A program made the position numbers and the translations under genes. Under the pieces are notes generated by a model. The model did not search any database and was not told where the DNA came from. It was given only the letters and a program-made list of their open reading frames with translations. Source: Xiphias gladius (lineage: Eukaryota > Chordata > Actinopteri > Istiophoriformes > Xiphiidae). From it: 64,000 nucleotides of DNA. The stretch is from the NCBI RefSeq assembly GCF_016859285.1, contig NC_053422.1:16592001-16656000 (forward strand), in the 5' to 3' direction. This document shows positions 46,777 to 59,584 of the stretch, piece by piece (position 1 is the stretch's first letter; each line of letters starts with the position of its first letter).

Positions 46777-49609
46777 TTAGTTTGATGTTGTGTCACTCTC
46801 TGGTGGTGCAGGGATGCACTGGACAATAACCTGTTGGAAGATATTGAGTTGGAGGCCGGTTAGGGACGAAGGAAACAAGAAGGCGATAAAATGATGACTG
46901 ACACAAAGCTAGTTAGTGATGTTGTTTATCAGGTATCATTGTGACAAATGCCATCTGTCTTCCTCTGGCTGCTGATGTTTTAGGGTATTTTATAATATTC
47001 ATGTGTCTCATTAAGTTGTTGGCTTTGATTCACTCTTGGTTATTTCAATGTTTTTAGACAGCTCTTGGGCTGGTTTAAGGTTCAAATGAGTTTTTTTCTT
47101 TGATAAAATGTCTCATATGATTGTAAAAGAAATTTTATGAATTATTTTATATTTGCATTTCTATTTAATTCTGATTTTGAGGTATATTTTGGGTTTTGTC
47201 ATATGTTGTTTGTCTGTAACTTGCTGTTAGTGCTGCCTATCTTGGCCATGATACTCTTGAAGATGAGGCTTGATGAGGCTTTTTGGTTAAAGTTGTAGTC
47301 AAGATCAAATGAAGGAACATGTGATTCACGCTGGCATTAATGTGTTAAGTTTCAAGACAGAGGCTATAATTTTCAAACCATCTACCATACCTGGGGGTTG
47401 GAACATAAATCAGAAGGGTCATGAAATGATTAACAGCATAGGAGAGCAGGGGAAAAAAATGCTACAAAAATTTTATAAATATATATATATATATATATTT
47501 AAACATGGCCCTACTCTCTGCTCTTTTTTTGTGAAATACTGGATAATTTTATATCTTGTTGAAGAGAATCTGGGGGGGAACAAAAAACTTACACATCTCC
47601 ATTTTTGATTTTCACTTCTTATTTGTTCATTTGTCTATGTTGTCTTGGAACTTCTGTGCCTCTCCAAAAAAATATCTCTTTCCAAATGGTTAAATTTGAA
47701 TTATGTATTTCTAATCTCAGTGGGAAATACCTGTTCCAGATGAAGGAACAGTAAAAAATGTATTACCTGAGTGTGTGTGGATTTCAGTGCCAAACGTGCG
47801 ATGGTACACAAGAAGATGAGAAGCCCTGACACACACACAGAGGAAATGACCAGTAAGCCCTCAACACCGACAAGCTGTTCCTAAAGCAAAACAAAGTGAG
47901 AAAGGGAGTTATTCATACAGTGTGAAAATGCCCATGCCATCTATTTAGTCAAAAAATATATGCTGTATATGCTGTAACTCACCAATCTGTTGTAGGCCCA
48001 TTTCTCCTCCATTGAGTACCCTGCGATGTGACTAATGAAGCTATAATGGGCAAAACAGTGTGCCCTGTAGCAAATAGAGACTACTATTCCCAAGAGGGAA
48101 ACCACATACATGGCCAAACACACAGTCACCTGGGAAAGAAGAGTTCGACAAGGGTAAGTAGGTCAACCAGAGAGAAAGACCGCGGGTGACTAAGTAAAAT
48201 GAAACTACAACTAAAACATAAAATCACAGAAATGCCTACCATTTTCTTGGATGGATGTATCTCAGTGTAGATGGACAGGATGCCACAGACAAGAAACTTA
48301 AAAAAACAACAAAAGAAAGATTGTCCCATCTTTTTTTTTTCTGTCATCCACTCAAACTGTATTTTGATAACTGCATGTGACTTAACCAGCTTTTTCTCAT
48401 GTCATGTTAAGCACCATGGCAGCCATAGCAGAAAAAAAAAAAACTACCAAAGCTCCTCTGTACTGTAGTGGAAAGTTTAAAGTAATTTAATAAATATTGA
48501 ATAAAAACCACAGTCCACAATTATGAATTTTAAAGTTGTTGGATTTGATTTTGTTCCCCTTGGACAAACTATCTCAGTTAAATTTCTTGCCAAAAGTTAG
48601 ACAAGAAGATCGATACCACTCTCATGTCTGTATGTAACATATGAAGCCTCCACCAGCAGCCGTTTAGCTTAGCTTAGCATTACGACTGGGAAACAGGGGG
48701 AAACAGCTAGTCTGGCTCTGTCCAAAGGTAATAAAATCCACCCAACAGCACCTCTAAGGCTCACTTGTTAAAACCTTTCATCTTATTTGTTTAATCACAC
48801 AAAAAAACATTAAGTGTAAAAATAACACATTGCAGTTTTAAGGATAGTTATGTGTTGGACTGTTTCTTGGCAGGAAGCAATGACTAAATAAAGTTTTGTC
48901 ATCGTCGTGAGGTTTCCAAGCAACCAACAGAGATAGGGATCAAACAAAGAGATGTAACGTGTTAACTAGTGAGATTTAGAGGTGCTGGTTTGGCAGATTT
49001 TGTTGCCTTTGTACAGAGCCAGGCTAAATGTTTCTAGTCTTACTGCTAAGCTAAGCTAACTGGCTGCTGGTTACTGCTCCATATTTATTGCTCCATAAAG
49101 ACATGAGAGTGGTATCAATCTCCTCAAAATTCCCCAAAATATCAAACCATTCAATTAAATTTTGTTTTCAGGGAATCTAAGGTGCCCCCCCACCGTACAT
49201 TGTAACTTTTCACTAGTGAACATACAACCAATCAAGTACAATATTTCTCCGTTTTCACCATGTCATTGCTAATCATCCAAATGTTATGTACCAGAAATCC
49301 CTGCCAGAAGGGGATGTAGATTCCAGAGGAGTTTAACAAACTTTCACTGGCCAGCTGAAATCCCATCATGAGCTCTGTACAGCCAAAGATCAAAATGACA
49401 ATCTGGGAACGAGAAGAGGAAGGATTCATGACAGCACCAACAGTTGAATGACATTCTGGCTGCATTGTTTTATGAGTTACCCCAAGGCTTCTGGGCTCTT
49501 TCTGGACAAAGCGATGCAGAGGCTTGCTGGACATCAGCACCCTGGGGTCTGCCTCCTGAGTCCCATCTCGCCCTGTTCTCTTCCTAGTTGTTGGCTCAGC
49601 ACCCTCCAT
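46777..49609 (-). CDS. MS4A/CD20-like four-span membrane protein
   Basis: Six coding exons, all in phase 0 (49481-49609, 49292-49402, 48240-48296, 47983-48129, 47767-47880, 46777-46830), give 203 residues, typical for MS4A proteins. Domains: cytosolic N-terminus (KPLHRFVQKEPRSLG), span 1 (IVILIFGCTELMMGFQLA), short loop, span 2 after IPFWQG (FLFLVCGILSIYTEI, then HPSKKMV), span 3 (CLAMYVVSLLGIVVSICY), a longer loop with HCFAHYSF, span 4 (LLVISSVCVSGLLIFLCTIA) and a short tail ending ESDTTSN. The pattern P-x-FWxG, then GxLSI.xE..P.K, is the MS4A signature. MS4A proteins are plasma-membrane or endosomal modulators, often in leukocytes. The exact member cannot be assigned. Human MS4A genes lie near PRPF19 and TMEM109. 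The start is an ATG at 49609 with a 43-codon first exon. A second in-frame ATG (MSSKPLHRF) is also plausible. Confidence 0.82.
47479..47499 (+). repeat. (TA)n repeat
   Basis: About ten TA units between the last two coding exons of the MS4A-like gene. Confidence 0.9.
48580..49145. mobile_element. Long foldback (inverted-repeat) element of the 'TTAGCTTAGC' percomorph family
   Basis: The left arm includes GATACCACTCTCATGTCTGT, TTAGCTTAGCTTAGCATTAC, GGGAAACAGCTAGTCTGGCT and AACAGCACCTCTAAGGCTCA. The right arm carries the same blocks reverse-complemented in reverse order: AGATTTAGAGGTGCTGG, GTACAGAGCCAGGCTAAATG, GCTAAGCTAAGCTAACTGGC and AGACATGAGAGTGGTATCAA. The turning point is near 48860. Non-coding. 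It lies in the MS4A-like gene intron between coding exons 2 and 3. Confidence 0.8.
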
Positions 49610-49639
49610 TGTCAGTCAACTATGTGTTGTGTTTGGCAG

Positions 49640-52600
49640 TGAGAGGAGAGAACAAGAATTAATCAAACCAGAGGAATACTCTCTCCTTGAGTCTACTATA
49701 GATTAAAAGAGACAGAATAGTTGTGGTGATGCATAATTTCTCCAGATACCTGCTGTATGCAAAACGTAGTTTAAAAGAATGCTGGGATATATACAAAAAC
49801 ATGAAGTGACCCACCTTGTTTTAGTTTTGCAAGCAGAGAAGTGTGTGAAAGATACAGGGGAAGAGAATGTTGTGGGTGGAAAGAGGAAGTGAGGAAATTT
49901 TTCCCTCTTTTTTTCGTTAAGGGGAGGAGCTGAATACTTGGTTTGGAATTTGCAGAATTAGGCTGTTCGATGGGACAGTGTCCACTCAGTCACTAAACCC
50001 AAATTAAATCCTGCAGAGATCTGCGTGGAAGCCTAGGGATAGGAGGAGTGTTTTGATGTCAAATGGTAATATCAAAACTGTTGAATTGGGCTCGAAATAA
50101 TCTCTGCTAAAATCAATTGATGACCTGTAGGTAAAGAAGACTTGAAATTTACTATATCTTAAATTGAACTGATCACAAAATCAAACTTTTGACATCATAT
50201 AAGCAAAACTGCCTTCCTGCCATGAAGCTACTTCTATTGATCATGTGCTTAATGAGGAAAGTCAAAAACATTAACTCAGTAAACCACAAATCACAAACTT
50301 TTCCTAGTTTAACAAAGTTAACCTCATTTTCACACAGTTCTTGGTTTATCTTATTACTGTTTTTGATTAAATGTTTACTTACTGTATGTAAAAAATGTGA
50401 CAAGTACATTTGAACAATGAATTTTGAAATTCTGCAGTCATCAGATTAGTATAGTAATTAATCTGCTAATCCTTTTCTAAATACATTTCTTATGATTTAG
50501 ATGACATCTGTAGTTTATTAGATGGTGTTGATGATGTATGTGGAGAGGATGAAGGAGACTCCGCTGACACCGTCTTGATTGCATGTGAAGGTTTATCACA
50601 AAGAAGTACTGCGTCAAGTCAAGCATCTGCAGATCTACTTGTGAGAGATTGTGAAGCCGATGAACCACTCTGAAAATCAGCATTCGTCACTGACTCTTAA
50701 TTAAGGCAATTGTTTTCCTAAAAACTGTCACTTACGTATAGTTTCAATCACAAAGCATAAACTTTCTTTTCCAAACTGAGGCACCCTCTGAGGACCTTTG
50801 ACCTAGGGCCTCTATATAGACACATCTCTACATATATAAACATACACCTCACATTATTTAAACTTCGAGCTTGTGTCGTGGTCCTGTCTGATGCACGGTT
50901 TGGCCTTGGCTCAGCTTTTCCAGCGTCCCGGTGCCAGGTCCCCGGGCAGGAGGGGCTCAGGCACGATTCAGAGCATCAGAGCTTTTAATAGTCCTCTGTG
51001 GGAGCTAGTGGCTTTTTCTTTCTTTCTTTCTTCCCAATCAAGTCAAATCAGCAATGAAACATAAATATTCAGATGACGCTGTTTGATCTGTAGTGCATCC
51101 ATAAATCAGCTAATTCATGACACTGAGCTTTCAATACCAGGACAACTAGATACTAGTCAAATCAGTGGACAAACCATAAGAAGTCATTACTGTTTAATTG
51201 AATTTAAAGCTGGAACATTGTTGTTCAATTACAAACAAAAGGAGTTTGCCCCTTTCTCCATTTGCTCTCAACATGTCAGCTTTGTACTGTCATAATATGT
51301 ATGTGCTGTTTTTACATCCTGATCTCTGCTGCACCCAATAGTCCAAAGAATCAAGTCTTGCACCAGTTGAGTGGACCTTTTACTTGAAACCATTAGCAGT
51401 AGCTATAAATATTGTTTGAAATGAGATGGGTGCATAATATCGGACAGACTGGCAGCCTTGTCATCCCAAAAGAGCCTTTCATTTGTCAGGTTGTTCACCA
51501 TGAGGTACGCTGTGTTAAAGGCGACCCCAGGCACACAATCTCCACATTTCACCAGGACCATTTTCCTTTTCCAGTAGAAATTCAGCAGTAACACAGTAAC
51601 AGTTGATATGATTGGCTTTCAACTGTCAAACAGTGACACTGGACACCAGTTTAAGTTGGTGTGATTGCCTTAAACCAGACTTCAAAAAATACAAATATTT
51701 TTGTTAAGCTTGGTTTCCTGTTTTCTTCCTTCTTCTTTGATTCTTTTTTCTTTCTTTCTGAAAACTTTCCACCAAAGTTTCCTTCAAAATACAACCTTAC
51801 AATGTGCTGGGCTAAATTAAAGACTGATTGTTACTCATACTACTGTCATCCAATACTGTTTGTAGAAGGAATAAACTGCTATATTTCCTACATTGAACAT
51901 CTCAGTCATACTACAGTAGCAGGTATCTTTAATGTATCCACAATGTCTAATTTTGCCTAATTTTATCCTTGACAGATTACATATTCAAAATGGCGCCATA
52001 AAGGATTTAACGGAACTTAACTTGACCCTCTGTGCATTTTCTACACATTGGTGAGCTCGTCCATGTACAATGTGACAATGTTTTATCATTAATAATGAAA
52101 TTGAACATACCCATTGGGCATACCAGGACAAATCCCCGTTGGCCACCGGATCAGTGGGCCGGTGGACCGTCAGAAAATCCATTAAGTTCTTACTGGTTTT
52201 TGTGAAGCTGATGTTTATTAATTCATTTGATGAATGTACAATGGCATTGCATTATTGGCTCAAAACACATGATACTTTAATTTTTCGTCACCATGATTCT
52301 AGATATTTACAGTGAGTTTTCATATTAATCAGACCTCTACAGTTGTACATAGAGTAGGTATTTTCCTGTCAGAGGAGAGACCTCAAAATGGAAGAATTAA
52401 AAAAATAATCATTCTTCAGTCTCTCAAGCCATGGTGGCACAAAATAAAAGGGAAAATAAATAACATGTCAGACCTTATCTGAATATAAATACAATTTTAT
52501 GTAAAGGTTTGTGAATGAGTGTAAGACTAGAGTTATTAAAAAACATTTCGTCTCTACAGTTTTGAAAATATCAACACTGATAGCAAATGGTAAACACATC

Positions 52601-52820
52601 ATATTTAAAGTTATCAAAAAACTGACTTAAGATTTAAAAACAGAATCTGTCTGTCATTATACAAAAGTCAAAATGTTGCCAAGTTGTCCTGTATTCTCAG
52701 GTGTGTCCTCATGGTATCTGTGTTTGGTGACACACTGTACCCAGTAGGTATGATCTTGATGCCTTCCTGTTAGCTCAGCAACATGGGATGTTGTCCACCT
52801 GTAGTACAACAGAGCAGATG
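49640..52820. other. Intergenic between the MS4A-like gene and tmco6
   Basis: AT-rich, no supported coding exon. Short open frames here lack splice context or known similarity. A minus-strand AATAAA (TTTATT on plus, 52214-52219) may end the tmco6 transcript, implying a 3' UTR of about 600 bases. Confidence 0.5.
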
Positions 52821-52822
52821 AG

Positions 52823-55800
52823 TCATTCTTGAATTCTGAAATTGTACAAATTGTAACAAACAGAACAACTGGTATAAAAGGTTTTTACTGTGCAGTGTGA
52901 TGAGTATGACAGTAGGTGGTGCTCCAGGAGGTATGCTGCTCTTCGTCTCATCTCTCCTTCACTGTTGTACTGAATGGCTTCTAACAGTGAAACTCCACCT
53001 TGCCTCACAAACTCGTCCGCCACCTAAAAAGGAAAGACCAACAACCATCTAAGAGATATTACTGGGAAAAGATGTTACAAATACAGTTGCTAAGTACAAG
53101 CTAATATTTCTTTTTTGGTTATCTCTACTGAGCAGCATCATTGCATCAGTTGTTTCAGTACTTTATGTAGTGTTGCTTACCTGTTGCCTGCTAACTACCA
53201 GCATGAAGAGGACCTCCAGACTCAGGGTCACCATTTCGTGGTCGGCCATTTTAAGTGTGGCACAGAGTGTAGACAGCAATCCAAGCTGGGCCAGCTGGAC
53301 ACAGAACTCCTTTTTCTTGTGGGCAATATTTGCTAGAACCCTTAGGATCTGACAAGAAGGCATAGGCCAGTGAGATGGAAGAGTAACATTGTAGGGGTTT
53401 GTGTAAGAAATACAGGGCTCAATTACAAAGTCAATCAAAGTATAGTAGTGAAGTATACTACAAATAGTAATAATATCAAAGTTTGGCTTTAGCTTGCACT
53501 GACCATTGTATTGATGCCTTGAGAGAAAGGCAGAAGCTGGATCAGTCCAGGGACCAAGTTGAAAGTCAGCAGAGCTGAGCAGAAATCACTGGAGTGAGCT
53601 GGAACAGCGAGGGATCGGAAAGGCATTGGAACAAATCGCATTACATACAATCCCTCCTAATCAATACATCAATCCTCAGCTGGGTAGAGAAGGAAACTTG
53701 CCCCGCAAATTCATATGGCCATGAGAGATGTTCCTTTGCAAGACAGAAATTTTCATCAACAAATGAATCATAATAAATTTATCACCAAACATAGTCAAGA
53801 CGACATTAGTTTTAAAAAAGAAAAAAATTACAAACTACACAACTATGGCAAATCAGCAATATGTCGATCCCATATAAAGACAAAGACCTGATGATCTGTT
53901 ACAGGTACAGGTACTGACAACAGTAACAGTGAGACTGGAAACACTTTGGATCAAGTGTTCTGAACTATACTGACACGTTTGGATTTTTTAGATGTGTGTG
54001 TAGCACAAAAGACTATTTAACAACCAAAACTCAACAAAATTCAACAGTTATTTAGCTTTGTTGCACAATTGCAAATAAACCTGTCTCAAAAAAAATTTCA
54101 ACCCAAACTACATTTCAAAAAACTTGTCTGAGTGATGCATCAACAATGATCAGATGTACAATATTACTTTCGTGAATTATGCCTTGATAAGATCTGCTAG
54201 TATGAGCTGTCCCAGAGGTGACTGTAACAGACCGGTCTAACCTGTGAGGTTGTTGAGGACCCAGGCACTCTCCCTGGCCAAGGCTGGCTGGGTGTGTAGG
54301 TAGGCCTGAAGAAGTGCACATAGAGCAACCACAAGTCGAACGTCACCCACTTGAGCGCTCAGGCTGTCCACTGGGCAGACGGACAGGAGGTTTCCCACGC
54401 ATCGCAGCAGAGGACAGACAAACTAAAGAGGGATAACACATGAAAAATCTTTAGGTTCCACATCAGCTAAAAGACCATGCTGGTTATTTTGCACATTTTT
54501 ATCTAAATATTACAAATGATGTATACCACAGATTTTTTTTTCGTGCCTTTCAATATAAAAATCAACTACTAAATTCTTAAAAATTCCTTGAGATAGGTAA
54601 TACTAATTTCACTAATACCTTAGTGAAATAATGTAGTTCCACGCAGATACTCTTCTCATTATTGCATTCAAGTGCTTGTGGGAAATACAAACAGCTGAAC
54701 AACAACAACAACATGAGTAATGCAGGAAACTACAAAATAAAACTAAAAACTTCCAATTTTCGGTCATTGGTTCTTGGGTTGAAATTTTTTTTTAACAAAA
54801 TAGCTGGTGAATATATGCTTTTCAGCAGCCAGTCTCAAATCATGAGTGATGCCACGGCATTAACACAAAAAGTATGCATAATCTTGACTTTTTTAAAAAT
54901 AAGTAAGTTCACTGTGATGGGTTACCTGCCTCAAGCAAGTTTCAAGTGTCTGCAAACTGATTTTCATACCATCCATGAACATAACCTAAAATAAAAGAGT
55001 GCTTGGTAGGAAATAAATATGAAAACTCAAGGTATACTTTGGAAAATGGTCAGCTGTGACAAAAAGCACTGATACAAGTGATTTGTTTCAACTAAATAAA
55101 CATAACTGAACAAACAAACAACAAAACAAGAGTGTTATAAAGCAAATACCATAATAAATACTGTATTTTATCCATTAATTTACTTACCAGCTCCATTCCT
55201 TCTTCGTTTCCTTTAGCAACAGCACCACCTAGTGACACTAATAGAGAACTGCACTTCAACAGGGTCCCACAATGCAACAGCTCTCTTTTATCCTCAATGC
55301 TTCAAGTAAGATAAGGACAAAAGGGGGACAGATCATCATTATTATGATCAGTAAAATTACACTGTTTGTTAAGTAATTACATATAACAGTGTAGTCTGTA
55401 AATATAACAGACTGTTCACGCTGAGAATGTCCCACGGCTCTCACCTGCATGCAAGGTAGTGCAGACACCACGCACACTCAATAGCAGGTGCCAGGCCAAA
55501 CTTCGGGTCAGGAGTCAGGACTGATAACAAGTGTGAAGGTAAACTAGAGGCCAGGACCATCCTGCAGACAGAGAGGAAGCTCATTACACAACTGAGGGCA
55601 GTGTGTAATGTAAGTAACACCTTACAAAAGAATTGATTTCAACATTTTTTTAAAGAGACCAGTAATATAGAGAATCCAGAGATGAACTGACGTGCAATTA
55701 AAATGCTTACGGGATTATTTTCTCTGCTGCATCTCTGGCCTGTAGAAGCTGAGAGAGGGTAAACCCCACAGCTTCCACCACTGCTAGATTATGTCTCTGG

Positions 55801-57108
55801 TTCTGGACACACACAGAAACATCAGGACAGGCATGTTAACATTATTAAATTTAACTTTGTGTGGCATCAGTTCAGAGCTATATGAGTAACCAGAAATTGA
55901 TTCAGCTTCTTTGCAAAACTTCTACGGATTATTTGATAAACATTTATTGACATATCAGCAAAGACAGCGAAGATAATGGTGTGACTCCTCTATTAAAGCT
56001 GATGTTGAAGACCAGTGAATCTTCTTTGGTTACCTCTATACAGTTCGCCAGAGCTGGTATGATTCCCTGAGCCAGGAGTTTTTCTTTTATAACATCAGTG
56101 TCTGGGCATAAATTGCCCAGCGTGTAGAGACACAGCTCCTGTGTACACATGAACATACACAGAAAGTAAAATAATATGTACAATTAGTTAATAATAATTA
56201 CACACTGCCTGGTATGAATAGGTACTAACAGTGAACTTGGTGCTCTGGCCAGACAGGTAGGTGAGCAGGTAAGGGGTGGCAGGCAGAAAGGCTGGGGCTA
56301 CATTGGTGTGGTGAGAGTGAGACAGCTCATGAAGACACCGAACAGCCTGCAGACGGCACTGAGCATTAGAGCCAGTGAGGAGACCCACCAGCAGATGCAT
56401 ACTATTCTCCTGCCTAGAGGGAAGACAGATTCCCAGACAGACATGACACATGACAGAGATACCAATAGCGACAGCATCCTTTAAACTCGATACCAACATA
56501 CTTGATGAAGGTGAGCTGTGCTGATGGGTCGCGGAGGGCTTTACTCAGAGCTTTCAGGTGGGCCTCCCTCTCAGGCCCGCTGTGTTGAAGTTTATGGAAC
56601 AAACTGACCACGTCCTGGAAAAAATTAGAAACAGGTTCAAATCTCAAGATCCTTCATTTATTGAACTTGCCAACAAATTATTTTTCATAACGTCTGTCAC
56701 TCACCTGCTCTCCTGAGGTAGTGTCCAGGGTGACCTCCGGCTGCTCCTCATCTTCATTCAGCAGGAGTCTCTTGCTCACAAGCTGTCTGTCTCTGCGGGC
56801 CTGTCTCAGTGCTATAGCAATAAACACAAACAAATACCACACATTACTCTCTGCTTTAGTCATATCAAAGCAGCCAATCCTACTTAGTTGTTCAGTGTAA
56901 AGATGCCCTACAAGCCATCAATCTGTCAAGTTCTGAGACAAATCTGCTCTGTGGACCATTATCATTTACTATAAGAATGTCACAGTAGCTGGAGGATGTA
57001 TCAGTGTAGTGTTGAAAACATTACCAGATATCAACTTATATTTTGTTGTCTTCTGGTCTATTGTTATATAATGTGTTGTCTTGTTATTATATTATATCTT
57101 TTTGAGAT

Positions 57109-57139
<31 letters not shown>

Positions 57140-57174
57140 AAATATATATATATAAAATATATATATATATATAT

Positions 57175-57238
<64 letters not shown>

Positions 57239-58604
57239 TACATACATACACACATACACACACACACACATTTTCAGCAAACCATTATATGTTCACTACA
57301 TTACTAGTTTTATACATTTTTTCGATTTTTTTAGCTATAGTCTCTAGCGCCATCCCCAAGTTATATTAAATACTGACACTGGCTTAGCCAAAATGTAACA
57401 TGTTTGATATCTCTGAGCTGAATTAAGTCACGTCCCCCAGATTTAGGTTAATATGCTTGCTAATAGACTGACTGAAATCTTTATCTAGCCGGCAATAGGT
57501 AATAAGTCTTTTACATGGGTGCCCCCCTTGTATGGGGTTCACAAAACATGGCAACAGGTGTGGCTGCTTGAAGAGGGCTACCGGGCACAGGCCCAGGGGT
57601 CCAAGGTATCATGGGTTTCTTGTTCGTGAGTATATCGAAACAACTACAAAAATGACTGGATAACAAAGCAGATAGGCAGCAAAAAGATATAAAACAACCC
57701 CAAAGTGAAGTAAAACTACGTTGAGAAGCAACACATCCTCAAATAGATGCAAAACGTCCACAGAGGGATGCAAAACGATTACAAAAATACAATACATTTA
57801 CAACGGAACGCAAAACAACCACAGAGAGACACAAAAGACCACGAAGAAACAGAGCAAACGTACACAGACACAAAACAACCACAAATAGAAGAAAAACGAC
57901 CACCAGAAGCATAGATACACATAACAGCCAGAGAGAGATACAAAACAACTAGAAAGAGACACAGAAGCGGCATACAATGACGACGAAGAGACTCAAGAGG
58001 CACAAAATGATCACAAAACCACTAGGCAACGTCCGTTTTGTGTCTCTTTCAGTCTGGGGTCTTGCTCTAGTGTATAAGGGTTAGTGTGTCTTCTACATGT
58101 CTGCGCCCAAGGGCCCGTTGTCTTGTAATCCGTCCATGATGAAGATGTAACTAACAAGTAACTTGACAGCTAGTTAGCTAACCGTAGCCTTGGGGCTTTA
58201 ACAAACGATAACTTCTCAGCGTAGTGGCTTGGTTAAGTCAAATGTTTTAGCGCTACCTGACTTTTATATTATGATACAGCGTTCGTTTATAGAAGAACAA
58301 CTTTGCCTCAAGCTTAGCTGTTTGGTGAGCATTCAAAGTGGCTGTTGCCTGTAAACGACCTTAACTGTCTAAGCCTCTTTTCTCTCATAATAACGGGTTA
58401 ACGTTTTTGCTAACGTTACCCCACGTTACGCTTACTGACGTTAGCCGGTAAGTTAAATACACACAAAACGCTCCAAACACACACTCCATACTTTCCCATC
58501 AGACCAGACTCACCCTTTTCGTGCTCCCGCCTCTTTAACCTGAGCTCCTCCAAGCTGTCGCCTTGTCGGCCGGCTTTGTGTCGAACTTTATTTAGCCTCC
58601 ACAT
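52823..58604 (-). CDS. tmco6: TMCO6, armadillo-repeat / importin-alpha-like protein
   Basis: Twelve coding exons keep phase to 521 residues (human 493): 58514-58604, 56705-56811, 56502-56614, 56230-56413, 56034-56138, 55711-55802, 55445-55561, 55188-55299, 54242-54422, 53504-53598, 53181-53348, 52823-53023. The N-terminus has an importin-beta-binding-like basic stretch (LEELRLKRREHEK, ALRQARRDRQLVSKRLL). Armadillo-type helical repeats follow: MHLLVGLLTGSNAQCRLQAV, ELCLYTLGNLCPDTDVI, ECAWCLHYLAC, SAWVLNNLT, ILRVLANIAHKKKEFC. Order and spacing match human TMCO6 throughout. The start is MWRLNK at 58604, matching human MWSRRQ. An upstream in-frame ATG at 58631 would add nine residues. The last exon reads about 20 residues past the human end. 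The protein's role is poorly defined; the fold suggests protein binding or transport. Confidence 0.92.
57113..57271 (+). repeat. Compound (TA)n-(CA)n microsatellite
   Basis: Roughly 95 bases of TA-rich repeat, with AAAATATA interruptions, pass directly into about 60 bases of CA/CATA repeat. Located in tmco6 intron 1. Confidence 0.95.
57640..58025 (+). repeat. Degenerate minisatellite, ~21-base unit 'ACACAAAACAACCACAAAGAG'
   Basis: About 17 diverged copies of a unit close to GCAAAACAACCACAGAGAGA run through tmco6 intron 1 (for example near 57805, 57870 and 57935). Because the period is a multiple of three, reverse frames look like long Leu/Val/Phe-rich open frames. These are not genes. Confidence 0.75.
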
Positions 58605-58880
58605 TTGACTCTTCTGGGGCCCGTAAGTCACTTGAGTTAAACTCGTTTCTTGACTTATTTCATGGTGGAAGATGTCAGTGTGGCTGTGGTACCAAACCGT
58701 GGATGTTATATTATTCTTCTTCTTCTGTGTCTGGTCCGACCTCCTTCGGCTGCTGGGGCGCCATCTAGCGGATACTTATGGAAGACACTCTTTAAGTATA
58801 GTACTGTATGAATCCGTGCCTTTCTTATTCTGTTCACAATAACAAGACTTCAGCTAGAGGATTAAAAAACTATAGCGTTT
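58605..58880. promoter_or_regulatory. Short gap: tmco6 upstream region against the tcof1 3' end
   Basis: The tmco6 ATG at 58604 and the likely tcof1 polyadenylation signal (minus-strand AATAAA, 58878-58883) are only about 270 bases apart. The tmco6 promoter must therefore lie in or overlap this gap. It contains a CTTCTTCTTCTG run and CCATCTAGCGG, and no TATA box is evident. Confidence 0.4.
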
Positions 58881-58883
58881 ATT

Positions 58884-59443
58884 TTGCACAATGTGCAGTG
58901 CATATGTAAAAGCTTTATCAAACAAATTTTTGTTTAAAAAACATGCTTTTCACAAACATTGAACAGTCAACCAATACCAAAATAGGCTATTTAAACAATT
59001 TCCAAATAACTTTTAAAAATAACTCCACAAAAACTTTTTTCTTTTGTGTCAATTACAAGACAGCTGGACTAATAGTAAACATATACAGTTTAATTTCATT
59101 ATAATATCTGAATCACTATAAAAATATCTGAGATGTGGTTAGTGATTCAGAGAACCAGGATAATTTAGTTTACAGTATCATGGGAGAAAATTCCCCAGAC
59201 TGAAGGAGAATGAGCTCAAAAGAGACAGATCTCCGTTCAGTCAGTGACTGAATTTCACAATTATCCTGAGAGGGATCATCCATTCCTTGTCAGTTACTAC
59301 CCTTTTTACATATTCATGCCATAAAAATGACAATTACCGTACAAACCATTGCGAAAAAAAGACAGTTGTGGCACAGTATGCCACATTCAGCATGGTAAAA
59401 CACATAAAACATATAAAAAAGATAAAAATGTAAAAATGTACCA

Positions 59444-59477
<34 letters not shown>

Positions 59478-59584
59478 AGTCCATCTTTACAGTTTTAAGC
59501 AATCCTTCTAACCATTAAATATGATTAGAAATAGGGTGGAGGGGATGTGTTGACTTCATCCTTTGGTTCTGCACCAATGAAGAA
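58884..59584 (-). other. tcof1: Likely tcof1 3' untranslated region
   Basis: About 700 AT-rich bases between the stop and the first AATAAA on the minus strand (58878-58883). It contains an uninterrupted 27-base A run at 59449-59475 (poly-T in the transcript). No coding sequence seen. Confidence 0.45.

Noticed and set aside
57739-58003. Overlapping Leu/Val/Cys-rich minus frames resembling membrane proteins
   Set aside because: Produced by the ~21-base minisatellite in tmco6 intron 1, whose period is a multiple of three.
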